A stretch of DNA of 63,957 nt from Actinomadura sp. BRA 177 (GTDB lineage: Bacteria > Actinomycetota > Actinomycetes > Streptosporangiales > Streptosporangiaceae). This document shows positions 1-8,156 of the stretch, one piece after another (within the stretch, counting starts at the first letter, position 1; the number at the start of each line of letters is the position of its first letter). The position numbers were made by a program, and so were the translations under genes. The notes below the pieces were generated by a model that saw only the letters and a program-made list of their open reading frames with translations, had not been told where the DNA came from and made no database searches. The stretch spans positions 1 to 63,957 of the forward strand of contig NZ_JABXFD010000355.1 in assembly GCF_013372625.1 (NCBI RefSeq), written 5' to 3'.

Positions 1-230
1 GTGCTGTGTGGGGGGAGGGGTCAGTGCGGTATAAGGGACGGGGGTCAGCGGGCCCGGCGCCTGGCGGGCCAGCGGCCTGCCCCCGCTGACCCGCCCCGCG
101 GCCTGGCGCGCGACGTGCCCCGCGACGTGCCCCGCGACCTTGCGCGCGGACACCCGGCGGGACGTCCGGTGCGACATCTAACCGTGGTTCGCGCCCAGTG
201 GGCGGCTCGGCACGAATAAGGTGGAAGGCC
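1..230. other. Intergenic start of window, no gene seen
   Basis: No reading frame here has convincing protein character. The only structure is a 12-bp unit (CGCGACGTGCCC) repeated twice and a partial third time at 109-141. The stretch just before 231 should hold the promoter and ribosome binding site of the NYN gene, but neither matches consensus well. Confidence 0.5.
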
Positions 231-1280
231 ATGGCCACCTCGGAGTACGTTGCCCAGCCCGCGCGATACGCGATCTTCGTCGACGCGGGATACCTTTACG
301 CGGCCTCCGGTGCGCTGCTGCTCGGCTGCGGTTCCCGGCGCGAGTACCGGGTCGCCGCGGAGAAGCTGATCAAGGCGTTGACCGGCCACGCCGACGAGCA
401 GCGGCGCGGCGAGCTGCTGCGGGTATACTGGTTCGACGCGGCGCCGAAGAAGCAGCCCACGGTCGACCAGCGGGTGATCGCCAACCTGCCGCTGGTGAAG
501 CTGCGGCTCGGCAACCTGAACGCGCAAGGCCAGCAGAAGGGCGTGGATGCCCAGTTGCGCGCCGACCTGGAGGCCCTCGCCCGGCACCGCGCGATCACCG
601 ACGCGGTGCTGCTGGCCGGCGACGAGGACATGCTGCCCGCCGTGGAGGCCGCGCAGCGCTACGGCGTCCGCGTGCACCTGTGGGGCGTCGAGCCGACGCA
701 CGGCTCCAACCAGGCCGAATGGCTGGTGTGGGAGTCCGACACCGTCGAGGTGCTGCCCGCCGAGTTCCTCCGCCCGTACTTCACCAAGGCCAAGGTCCTG
801 CCGGTGCCCGCTCCCGGCACCGCCGCCGCCGTCCGGGACGCCGCGGCCGCCGCGCAGCGCGCCAATCCCGTCCCGTCCCCGTCCCAGGTGTTCGCGGGCA
901 AGCCCCCGGCGGTCAAGCCGGCGCCCGGCGCCGTCCGCACCGCCGTCCCGGTGACCGGCACCGTGACGCCCGCCACGGTGGCCGCGTCCATGAACACCGC
1001 CCAGGCCGACGGCAAGCTCGGCCCGGACCGCGACCACATGCTGGAGATAGGCGAGCACGTCGCGCAGAAGTGGATCTTCGAGCGGGGCCGGGACAACATC
1101 CGCGACCTGCTGCCCGGCCCGATCCTGCCGCCCGTCATCGACAAGGAACTGCTGATCGAGGCGGAGAAGGAGCTCGGCGGCTCCCTGCGCCCCTACCAGG
1201 AGGCCCGCACCTGGCTGCGGGACGGCTTCTGGGAACGCGTCTACCGCGAGTTCGGCATAGGCATCGGCAAGTCCGACTGA
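231..1280 (+). CDS. NYN (PIN-like) domain protein
   Basis: A 349-residue protein whose first ~170 residues form an NYN domain, the PIN-like nuclease fold. The motif IFVDAGYLY near residue 15 carries the first acidic residue, and LLAGDEDMLPAVEAA near 130 carries the second acidic cluster typical of NYN/LabA-type proteins. Such proteins are proposed to cleave or bind RNA, but no substrate can be read here. An Ala/Pro-rich linker follows (about 195-250), then a conserved-looking C-terminal domain of about 100 residues. The ATG at 231 is preferred over a GTG at 198 because the domain begins soon after it. No operon partner is evident. The NYN assignment is firm; the biological role is unknown. 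Confidence 0.85.
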   Translation: MATSEYVAQPARYAIFVDAGYLYAASGALLLGCGSRREYRVAAEKLIKALTGHADEQRRGELLRVYWFDAAPKKQPTVDQRVIANLPLVKLRLGNLNAQGQQKGVDAQLRADLEALARHRAITDAVLLAGDEDMLPAVEAAQRYGVRVHLWGVEPTHGSNQAEWLVWESDTVEVLPAEFLRPYFTKAKVLPVPAPGTAAAVRDAAAAAQRANPVPSPSQVFAGKPPAVKPAPGAVRTAVPVTGTVTPATVAASMNTAQADGKLGPDRDHMLEIGEHVAQKWIFERGRDNIRDLLPGPILPPVIDKELLIEAEKELGGSLRPYQEARTWLRDGFWERVYREFGIGIGKSD

Positions 1281-1334
1281 CACGTTTTGCTATTGCGCGG
1301 ACACTGAGCGTCGCCTGCCGGTAAGGTCCCCGCC

Positions 1335-2555
1335 GTGATTCGGGCACGACCACGGGCCGCCGCGCTGCCGTTCGCCGCGGCCCTCGCGATGGCGGCCGGC
1401 GTGCTGGCCGGGTGCGACTCGCCCGTGCCGTTCCACCGGCCCGGGGAGAGATCTCCGGACGACCCGGTGGTCGGGCTGGGCGGGCCCGCGCCGTATCTGA
1501 GCGTCCGGCCGGACGCGAAGCGCGGGACGGCGGCGAACGATCCGGCCGTCCCGGACGGCGGGGTGCCGGTCGCGCCGGCCGGGGGGCGGGTCTATGCCGC
1601 GACCGGGCCCGGGATGATCGCGCCGAACGCGCGCGGGCTACCGCCGCGGATCTATGTCGCCAACGGCCGGGCCATCGACGTCATCGACCCCGCCACGGCC
1701 CGGATCGCCGGGCGGCTCCGCCCCGGGGCGGCGGCGTCGCGGGTCGTGCCGTCGTGGGATCTGCGGAGGCTGTGGGCCACCGACCGCGCGCACGACCTGC
1801 TCGTCCCGGTCGGACCGCGCAGCGGGCGGCGCGGGCGCCCGGTGAAGGTCGCCGGGGCCGCCGGGCTCTACTTCACGCCGGACGGGCGGGACGCCCTCGT
1901 CCCGGCGCGCCGGCCACGGCGCATCGACGTCCGCGACCCGCGCACGATGGCGCTGCGGGCGACGGTGCCGATGCCGTGCTCGGCGGGCCACGCCGGCTTC
2001 TCCATCGGGGGCGCGTCGCTGGTGACGACGTGCACGGCCGCCGGTGCGCTGGCCCGCGTCGACCTCACCGCCCGCCGCGTCGCCGGGACGCTCCGGCTCC
2101 CGGACGGGGCGCGGCCCGGCGACCTGCGCCTGTCGCCCGACGGCACCGTGTTCTACGTTGCGGACGCGGCCAAGGGCGGCGTCTGGCTGATCGACGCCCG
2201 CCGTTTCGCCCTGCTGGGGTTCGTGCCGACCGCGCCCGGCGCACGCGGTCTGGCGATCAGCCGGGACGCGCGCCGCCTGTTCGTCGTGGGCGGCGGCAGG
2301 CTCACCGCCGTCGACTTCCGGACACGGCGCGTCGTGTCCGACTGGCCGCTGCCCGCCGGCAACTCCGTCCCGGGCGGGGTGTCGTCGGACGGGACGGCCC
2401 TGTGGCTCGCCGACCGCGCCGGCCTCGTCTACGCCGTGTCCACCCGGACGGGCCGCGTAGTGCGAAAGATCAGGGTCGGCGGGCACCCGACGGGCCTATG
2501 CGTCCACCCGCAACCGGGCCGCTACTCCCTCGGCGGCACCGGCCTCTACCGCTAA
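1335..2555 (+). CDS. YncE-like beta-propeller lipoprotein
   Basis: A 406-residue predicted secreted lipoprotein starting at GTG. The N-terminus has arginines, a hydrophobic stretch and a lipobox ending LAGC, with the lipidated cysteine at about residue 27. The remainder is made of repeated blades of the kind 'LSPDGTVFYVADAAKGGVWLI' in shortened form, typical of YncE/lactonase-like seven-bladed propellers (YVTN family). These usually act as extracytoplasmic binding or scaffold domains; no catalytic residues are visible. It lies 55 bp after the NYN gene on the same strand and ends 38 bp from the convergent LysM-BTAD gene. Ligand unknown. Confidence 0.8.
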   Translation: MIRARPRAAALPFAAALAMAAGVLAGCDSPVPFHRPGERSPDDPVVGLGGPAPYLSVRPDAKRGTAANDPAVPDGGVPVAPAGGRVYAATGPGMIAPNARGLPPRIYVANGRAIDVIDPATARIAGRLRPGAAASRVVPSWDLRRLWATDRAHDLLVPVGPRSGRRGRPVKVAGAAGLYFTPDGRDALVPARRPRRIDVRDPRTMALRATVPMPCSAGHAGFSIGGASLVTTCTAAGALARVDLTARRVAGTLRLPDGARPGDLRLSPDGTVFYVADAAKGGVWLIDARRFALLGFVPTAPGARGLAISRDARRLFVVGGGRLTAVDFRTRRVVSDWPLPAGNSVPGGVSSDGTALWLADRAGLVYAVSTRTGRVVRKIRVGGHPTGLCVHPQPGRYSLGGTGLYR

Positions 2556-2592
2556 CCCCGTCCTGCCGCAGATCGATCTGGCGCGGGTTGTT

Positions 2593-5500
2593 CTAGCGGG
2601 AGCCGACGCGGTGCCAGTCGGGGACCAGTTCCTCTACCAACGCTTCTGTTTCGGGCTGGAGTTGGTCTAGGTACGGGTCGCGGGCTATGCGGGAGCGGAG
2701 TTCGTCCACGACGACTCGGACCTGGGCGACGTCGCCGGTGGCGTGGGTCGCACGGAGCAGGTCGCGCCACAGGCCCTCGTCCTCGGGGGCTAGGCGCAGC
2801 CCGGCGCGGGCCGCGCCGACGGCGCCGCGCGGGTCGCCCTCCTCCAGCCGCAGGACGACGAGGCGGTGCGCGACGTCGATGACCCGCGCGGGCGTCTCGT
2901 ACTCCAGTTCGTGGTCGGCGAGCCACGCGTACCGGCCGCGCGGCCGGTCGGCGAGCAGCGGGCCGCGGACGAGGTCCAGCGCGTACGCCATGTAGGCGGT
3001 CTCCGACGCGGGCTCGGCCGCCGACCGCCACACCAGCCAGCGGAACACGGCGATGTCGACCCGCACCTCCGAGCCGAGCCTGATCCGGCCGCGCTCGTCG
3101 TGGTACAGGTTGAGGCGGCCCCGCGCGTCCCGGCCGAGCCAGTCCGACACGCGCGCGACGGTCGCGTCGCGGACGCCCGCGCTGGCGCCGCGCGGCCAGA
3201 TCGCGCCGGACAGCACCGTCGGGTGGACGCCCTCCGGGTGCGCGGCGAGGAACACCAGCAGCTCGGTGCAGAGCGCGCGGCGCTCCTCGTCCATCGGACC
3301 GGGCGCCTCGACCTCGATCGGGCCGAGCAGCCGGATGTCGACCGACGACTGCTGCGCGGTCGGCGGCTCCGCGCCGCCGGACAGGCCGGGCAGCTGCACC
3401 GAGTCGAGCCGCCCGGCGGTGCGGAACAGCTCGAACACGCCGCGGTAGTCGTCGTCGCGGACGAGCTGCGCGTCGACGTCGAAGCCGAGCACGCCGGCCT
3501 GGAGGCGTCCGGCGGCGTCGACGTCCCACGTCCAGGTGGCGCCCTGCACGTCGCCGGGGACGATGTACCCGGCGGCCATCCGGGTGCCGGTGCGTGCGAG
3601 CGCGACGAGGCGGTCGGCCTCCTGCTCGTCCGGCTGGTCCGCCATGATCAGGTAGTGCGGCATCCACGCCTCGCCGAACACGCCGCGGCAGCGTCCGGTG
3701 AGCACGGAGTCGACGCCGGACGCGGCGAGCGCCTGCCGCACCTCCTCGCTGCGTCCCTCCAGCTCGGGCAGCGCGTCCCGGAGCGTCGGGGCGGACCGGA
3801 CGCGGTCCGGGGCGATCTCGGTGAGGCCCTCGCCCAGCTCCGCGTCGAACCCGACGAGCGTGATCCGCATGTGGTCGGACCAGCGGTTGGTGGCGAGCTC
3901 CAGCGCGATCGCCGACAGCGCGGCGCGGCGGGTGTCCTCGGGGCCGCGGATCGCGATCAGGCCGTGCGCGGCCTCCAGATCGACGAGGATGCGGCCGTTG
4001 TCGTTCGTGCCGATCGAGACCAGGCCCGGATAGGGGGCGAGGACGTCGCCGAGGCCCGCTGCCTCCAGCATGGGCAGCGCGTCGCCGCGCAGCCGCCACA
4101 CTTGGCCGTCGTCGAACGCCTGCCAGGGCGCGGGCGGGTTCCGGTCGGCGGGCGCGATCCACAGGTCGAGGCTGCCGCGCCCGAGATGCACCCCGTAGAC
4201 GGTGGGGAGCGCCCGGCCGCCCGCCGCCATGGACTTCGACATGTGCCGCAGGCCCAGGTCGAGGAGCTGCGCGGCGTCGTCGTCGGCGCCGATCCGCAGC
4301 GCGCGCTCGGCCTCGGCCGCCTCCCCCTCCGGCCGGACGACCATGTGCCCGAACGCGCGGCGCCACAGCTGGGCGCGGCGGCGACGGCCGAGCGTGACGA
4401 GGAGTCCGGCGGCGATCAGCGAGGCCGCGGCGAGGCCCTGCGGCCAGCCGATGTCGATCGTCCCGCCGGTGTCCTCGTGCTGCGCCGAGCCCTTGCCGGG
4501 GACGTCCGCACCGCCACTGCCCGCGTCGCCGCCCATCTCACTGGACGGCCCGTCCGCGTGCGCGGGCGGATGCGCCGGCTCCGATTCGCGCGGCGCACTC
4601 TGTTCTGGAGTGTGGCTCTGCTCAGGTGCAGGACTCTGGCTCTGCTCGGGCGTCTCTGGGGCCTTGCTCTGCTCGGGCGCGGGGCTCTGCTCGGGGGCCT
4701 GGCTGTGTTCGGGGGCTGGGCTTTCTGAGGCGGGCGGCGTCTGCGATGCCGGGGGCTGGGTCGGCTGCTCGGGTGCCGGGGCGGGCTTCTCCGGCTCGTC
4801 CTGGACGGGGTGGCCGTAGCGGAAGTAGTCGTGCAGGTCCTGGGCCGGGATGACCTTGGCGCCCTTGGCGTCCGCCGGCATCTCCAGGATCCAGCCCGGA
4901 CGGATCAGGCTGGCAATCGTCAGGCGCGTCCCGTCCGGCTGGACGTGGCCCTTGTTGAGGGAGTAGATCTCCTTGTAGCGGCGGCCCTCACCGAGGCACT
5001 TCTCGGCGATCTCCCAGAGGCTCTCGTGGTGGCGTCCCTCGGGCGGCTGCACCCGGTAGATCTTCGTGGTGGCGGACTTCTCCATGGGGTTCGCGGTGAG
5101 GTCCTCGGCGACCCGGTCGGCGGCGGCCGGATGCTCCGGCGCGTCCAAGACCTGGTGGAACGTGGCCGACTGCGGCTGCATCTGCACCTGTACCGGCGGG
5201 CGCTGCGACAGCCCGCCGGCGGCGAACGCCGGCATGATCGTGGTGGTGGCGGTGAACAGCAGCAGCGCGGCCACGACGAGCCGGTGCACGAGCGACTGCG
5301 TCCCGCCCGCGAGCGGCACCCGCGCGGGGACGCCGACGCCGCGCACCCCCGCGTACACCTCGACGACGATGCACGCGGCGAGCTGCAGCCAGGCGAGCCA
5401 CACCAGCGCCACCAGGATCGTGATCAGCGACCCCGGCCCGACCTTCTGCGTGAGGTCGGACGCGGACGGCAGGTGGTCCGGCAGCGGTGACCCGAACAGC

Positions 5501-5703
5501 GTGAGCAGCGCGAAGGGGACGCCGACCAGCAGCGCCGCCAGCGCGATGACCGCGCCGATTCCGGCCAGGATGTCGCCCGCGCTGCGCCGCCCGTTCACCC
5601 GGACGGGCGTTCGCCGATCGTGCCGCGTCACCATCGCGTCCCTGCCGTTTCCCCGGACGTCGCCCTCATCGTAGATCCGTTCTCCCGCTCGATCACGGCC
5701 CAT
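2593..5703 (-). CDS. Membrane LysM-BTAD protein of the Tad locus
   Basis: A 1036-residue protein and the last gene of the Tad operon. Three hydrophobic segments lie in the first ~170 residues. A LysM-like segment follows at about 213-275 (…LWEIAEKCLGEGRRYKEIY…), then a Pro/Glu/Ser-rich repeat region at about 300-390 built from APEQS-type units, and a fourth membrane segment near 420-440 followed by RRRR. The C-terminal ~250 residues (from DIRLLGPIEVEAPG) resemble the winged-helix plus bacterial transcriptional activation domain (BTAD) of SARP/AfsR proteins, with TPR-like helices. The DNA-binding-like domain should be cytoplasmic and the LysM part may lie outside the membrane, so it could couple envelope state to transcription or assembly; that is inference. 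An internal ATG at 5634 is an alternative start. It overlaps the preceding TadG-like gene by 11 bp. Confidence 0.85.
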   Translation of the reverse strand: MGRDRAGERIYDEGDVRGNGRDAMVTRHDRRTPVRVNGRRSAGDILAGIGAVIALAALLVGVPFALLTLFGSPLPDHLPSASDLTQKVGPGSLITILVALVWLAWLQLAACIVVEVYAGVRGVGVPARVPLAGGTQSLVHRLVVAALLLFTATTTIMPAFAAGGLSQRPPVQVQMQPQSATFHQVLDAPEHPAAADRVAEDLTANPMEKSATTKIYRVQPPEGRHHESLWEIAEKCLGEGRRYKEIYSLNKGHVQPDGTRLTIASLIRPGWILEMPADAKGAKVIPAQDLHDYFRYGHPVQDEPEKPAPAPEQPTQPPASQTPPASESPAPEHSQAPEQSPAPEQSKAPETPEQSQSPAPEQSHTPEQSAPRESEPAHPPAHADGPSSEMGGDAGSGGADVPGKGSAQHEDTGGTIDIGWPQGLAAASLIAAGLLVTLGRRRRAQLWRRAFGHMVVRPEGEAAEAERALRIGADDDAAQLLDLGLRHMSKSMAAGGRALPTVYGVHLGRGSLDLWIAPADRNPPAPWQAFDDGQVWRLRGDALPMLEAAGLGDVLAPYPGLVSIGTNDNGRILVDLEAAHGLIAIRGPEDTRRAALSAIALELATNRWSDHMRITLVGFDAELGEGLTEIAPDRVRSAPTLRDALPELEGRSEEVRQALAASGVDSVLTGRCRGVFGEAWMPHYLIMADQPDEQEADRLVALARTGTRMAAGYIVPGDVQGATWTWDVDAAGRLQAGVLGFDVDAQLVRDDDYRGVFELFRTAGRLDSVQLPGLSGGAEPPTAQQSSVDIRLLGPIEVEAPGPMDEERRALCTELLVFLAAHPEGVHPTVLSGAIWPRGASAGVRDATVARVSDWLGRDARGRLNLYHDERGRIRLGSEVRVDIAVFRWLVWRSAAEPASETAYMAYALDLVRGPLLADRPRGRYAWLADHELEYETPARVIDVAHRLVVLRLEEGDPRGAVGAARAGLRLAPEDEGLWRDLLRATHATGDVAQVRVVVDELRSRIARDPYLDQLQPETEALVEELVPDWHRVGSR

Positions 5704-6115
5704 TTCCTCCGGTGACCGGGCGGGCGGTCGCGCTGGAGGTCAGCTGGAACTCGCCGAAGCCGGGGATGATCCCGAGGAGCTGCGGCCGCACGCTGATCCG
5801 CACCGTGACCGCGACCTCCTGGTCGTTGGCCTCGCACTGGGACGCGGTGACCTCGTCCGGGTAGGCGGCGAGCAGGTCGCACGCCGCCGCCTGCGCCCGG
5901 CCCGGATCGAGGACGGGCTTGCCGGTCTCGCGGAGGGCGTCGGTGTCGATCTGGTTTGCGCCGGCGCGGGCGGCCTGCTCGGCCATGTCGGCGGCGCGCT
6001 GCCGGGCGTGGATGGCGAGGCCGCCGTCCACCAGCAGCCCGGCGAGCAGCAGGACGACCGGCGTGAACAGCACCGTGTACATCGCGATCGTGCCGCGATC
6101 GTCCTTGCCGATCAT
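5693..6115 (-). CDS. TadG-like pseudopilin
   Basis: A 140-residue protein with an N-terminal DRGTIAMYTVLFTPVVLLLAG-like region, the prepilin/TadE-TadG signature of charged residues, a glycine and then a hydrophobic segment. It continues with the TadE/G helix rich in Ala/Arg (ARQRAADMAEQAARAGANQID). The glutamate normally at +5 after the cleavage glycine is replaced by tyrosine, so processing by a prepilin peptidase may be absent or altered. The ATG at 6115 overlaps the stop of the preceding gene (ATGA). Pilus tip or assembly component of the Tad system by context. Confidence 0.8.
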   Translation of the reverse strand: MIGKDDRGTIAMYTVLFTPVVLLLAGLLVDGGLAIHARQRAADMAEQAARAGANQIDTDALRETGKPVLDPGRAQAAACDLLAAYPDEVTASQCEANDQEVAVTVRISVRPQLLGIIPGFGEFQLTSSATARPVTGGNGP

Positions 6116-6537
6116 GGCGCGGCTCCCGTGTCCGTCCCCCGGTTGGTGAACGTGTCGACGGGCGCGATCGCGTGGCCCTGCAGGCGCTTGGTGCCGGGCA
6201 GCCCGATGAACGCGAGGTCGCCGAGGTCGACGTCGCAGGTGACGGTCACGCCGACGCGTCCGCCCGGCCCCCAGTCGGACACGTCGGTCTGGACGCTGGG
6301 GCCGCCCGAGCACCAGTCGGTGCCGCGCATCCCGGCGGCGGCGGTGTCGGCGGCGAGGTTCTGCGCGGATCCGGCGCTGCGGGCGATGGACGCGGCGCGG
6401 GCGGCGTCCCGGGCGGCGCCGTCGACCTGGCTCTTCGCGTCCACCATCCGTCCGGCACCGGCGAGGAACAGCAGGAACGCGATGAAGATGGGCGTGACCA
6501 GCACCATCTCCAAGGACATCGATCCGCGGTCTTTCAC
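6112..6537 (-). CDS. TadE-like pseudopilin
   Basis: A 141-residue protein beginning at GTG 6537, which overlaps the upstream stop as GTGA. The N-terminus has KDRGSMSLEMVLVTPIF: a glycine followed five residues later by glutamate, then a membrane segment, as in TadE-family minor pilins cleaved by a type IV-like prepilin peptidase. The rest includes the ARDAARAASIARS helix and two cysteines that may form a disulfide outside the cell. Part of the Tad operon, translationally coupled on both sides. Confidence 0.85.
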   Translation of the reverse strand: MKDRGSMSLEMVLVTPIFIAFLLFLAGAGRMVDAKSQVDGAARDAARAASIARSAGSAQNLAADTAAAGMRGTDWCSGGPSVQTDVSDWGPGGRVGVTVTCDVDLGDLAFIGLPGTKRLQGHAIAPVDTFTNRGTDTGAAP

Positions 6538-6971
6538 GGGCCCGCTCCCCGCTCGCAGGCGGTGCCCGCGCCGACGTCGGGACGGAAGCACTCGATCGGC
6601 CCCTGCGAGCGCTGCGACACGTGGAACGTCATGAACGGGACGACCTGGACCGCCTCGCCGCTGACCTCCACCCACCGCTCGTCGTTCTCCTCTCCCGCCC
6701 GCACCTGGAGTCCGCTCAGCAGGTCCGGCCCGATCTCGCGGACGGACCCGGCCGCCTTCTGCGTCGCGGCGCCCTCCCAGCCGCCGCCCACCGGCGACGT
6801 CCGCGCGACGCGGGCGCCCGCCTGCGCGGCGGCGAGCGCGACGTGCCGGGCGTGGAAGACCATGGCGAACTGCACGACGACGAGCATCACCAGGATGAGG
6901 ATCGGCGTGAGCAGCGCCCACTCCATCGACGACACGCCCGCGTCGGAGCGCAGGCGTTCCCGGAGCCGCAT
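6534..6971 (-). CDS. TadE-like pseudopilin
   Basis: A 145-residue protein with an N-terminal DAGVSSMEWALLTPILI segment: cleavage-type glycine, glutamate at +5 and a long hydrophobic helix, the TadE signature. It continues with FHARHVALAAAQAGARVART, the Ala-rich helix conserved in the family. It lies 7 bp after the Flp pilin gene and overlaps the next TadE-like gene by 4 bp. Likely a minor pilin priming or capping the Flp fibre; the precise role is inferred from context. Confidence 0.85.
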   Translation of the reverse strand: MRLRERLRSDAGVSSMEWALLTPILILVMLVVVQFAMVFHARHVALAAAQAGARVARTSPVGGGWEGAATQKAAGSVREIGPDLLSGLQVRAGEENDERWVEVSGEAVQVVPFMTFHVSQRSQGPIECFRPDVGAGTACERGAGP

Positions 6972-6978
6972 CGGGGGG

Positions 6979-7200
6979 TCAGCCCGTGTTGATGCTGTTG
7001 GCCTTGTCCTGGATCTTCTTCTGGATCACCGCGCCGATGGTGATCGCGATCAGCGCGAGGATCGCCGTGATGATCGCCCACTCGATGGCGGACGCGCCGC
7101 GGCTGCGCTCCTCCTCCGACCGCAGCCGCGCCATCCGGACGCCGAGCACGGCGCGCCAGTACATGACGGACGGATGGTTCCACGGGTTGAGCGGATTCAT
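6979..7200 (-). CDS. flp: Flp/Fap-type major pilin
   Basis: A 73-residue protein with the hallmark of Flp pilins: a hydrophilic leader ending in RG, then ASAIEWAIITAILALIAITIG, with Glu at +5 and an aromatic (Trp instead of the usual Tyr) at +6. The short C-terminal tail is KKIQDKANSINTG. The ATG at 7200 is chosen because a good GGAGGT ribosome site precedes it by about 6 bp; an in-frame ATG at 7242 would overlap TadC. The leader (about 35 residues) is longer than in many Flp proteins. By position it is the polymerising subunit of the Tad pilus encoded here. Confidence 0.85.
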   Translation of the reverse strand: MNPLNPWNHPSVMYWRAVLGVRMARLRSEEERSRGASAIEWAIITAILALIAITIGAVIQKKIQDKANSINTG

Positions 7201-7238
7201 TCGGACACCTCCACGGGGTCGGGGGCGGGCCCTGAGGT

Positions 7239-8156
7239 TCATGACGCGAGCACCCGCATCAGGGCCGGGTAGGCGAGGAAGATCAGGAATCCGGCGCAGA
7301 GGAACAGCTGCGCGACGAGCATCGACTGGGAGCGCTCGCCGGCCTTGCCCTCCAGCTCCGACAGCTCGCGGCTGCGCATGGACGCGGCGCGCGCGGCGAG
7401 CGACTTGCGGATCTGCGCGCCGTCGTCGGAGACGAGCGCGAGCGCCCCGGCGAGGTCGCGCAGCTCGGCGATGTCGAGTTCCTCGCCGAGCCGGCCGAGC
7501 GACTGCCACGGCGTCTGCCCGGTGATGCGGGCGTTGGACAGCGCGTCCCGGATGCGGTGCATCGCCCAGCCCTCGCCGACGTTGGACGCGGTCAGCAGCG
7601 CCTCGGGGACGCCGCGTCCACCGGCCAGGTTCATGGAGACGAGGTCGAGGAACGCGCCGACGACGTGCCGGAAGTCCTGCCGCCGGGCCTGCGCCTCCTG
7701 CCGGAGCTGCATGTCGGGAAAGAAGAAGAACAGGACGGCGAACAGCACGCAGATCCAGGCGGGGACGGCGACGGACGAGCCGAGCCCGAGCAGCGTGAAG
7801 TAGGCGACGATCAGCGGGATGACCAGCAGCGCGGCGGCGGGCAGCAGGAACTTCGTGGCGAGGAACGCCTCCAGCGACCGCTCGGTGATCGCGAGGTCGG
7901 CGCGGATCGAGCGGAGCCGCCAGCCGCGCGCCTCGCAGAACTTGGCCAGCTCGCGTCCGATCCGGGCGCGCATCCCGCCGACCCGTTCCAGCGTCGGCGA
8001 CATCCGGCCGAGCTGCTGTTCCTCCAGGTCGCGGCGGCGGGCGGCGTCGAGCGCGGCCATCCGGGCGGCGAGGCCGGGACGGGCCGGGAACAGCGCCCAG
8101 ACGAGGACGTAGAGGCCGAGGCCGACGACGGCGCCCGCGATCATCGCGGCGTTCAC
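7239..8156 (-). CDS. tadC: TadC-like type II secretion F-domain protein
   Basis: A 305-residue integral membrane protein with a T2SSF-like domain (about 160-290, …FRHVVGAFLDLVSMNLAGGRGVPEAL…) and hydrophobic segments near residues 5-25, 100-145 and the C-terminus (QLFLCAGFLIFLAYPAL). It would form the inner-membrane platform with TadB. The GTG at 8156 overlaps the TadB stop as GTGA. Member of the coupled Tad operon. Confidence 0.85.
   Translation of the reverse strand: MNAAMIAGAVVGLGLYVLVWALFPARPGLAARMAALDAARRRDLEEQQLGRMSPTLERVGGMRARIGRELAKFCEARGWRLRSIRADLAITERSLEAFLATKFLLPAAALLVIPLIVAYFTLLGLGSSVAVPAWICVLFAVLFFFFPDMQLRQEAQARRQDFRHVVGAFLDLVSMNLAGGRGVPEALLTASNVGEGWAMHRIRDALSNARITGQTPWQSLGRLGEELDIAELRDLAGALALVSDDGAQIRKSLAARAASMRSRELSELEGKAGERSQSMLVAQLFLCAGFLIFLAYPALMRVLAS

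Noticed and set aside
109..141. 12-bp tandem repeat near the window start as a regulatory element
   Set aside because: Only two full copies in a GC-rich stretch, with no dyad and no link to a promoter; probably chance or slippage.
2866..4728. Long plus-strand open frame opposite the LysM-BTAD gene
   Set aside because: It is the GC-rich antisense of a clearly folded multi-domain protein, with Arg/Gly/Ala-rich content and no motif or ribosome site.
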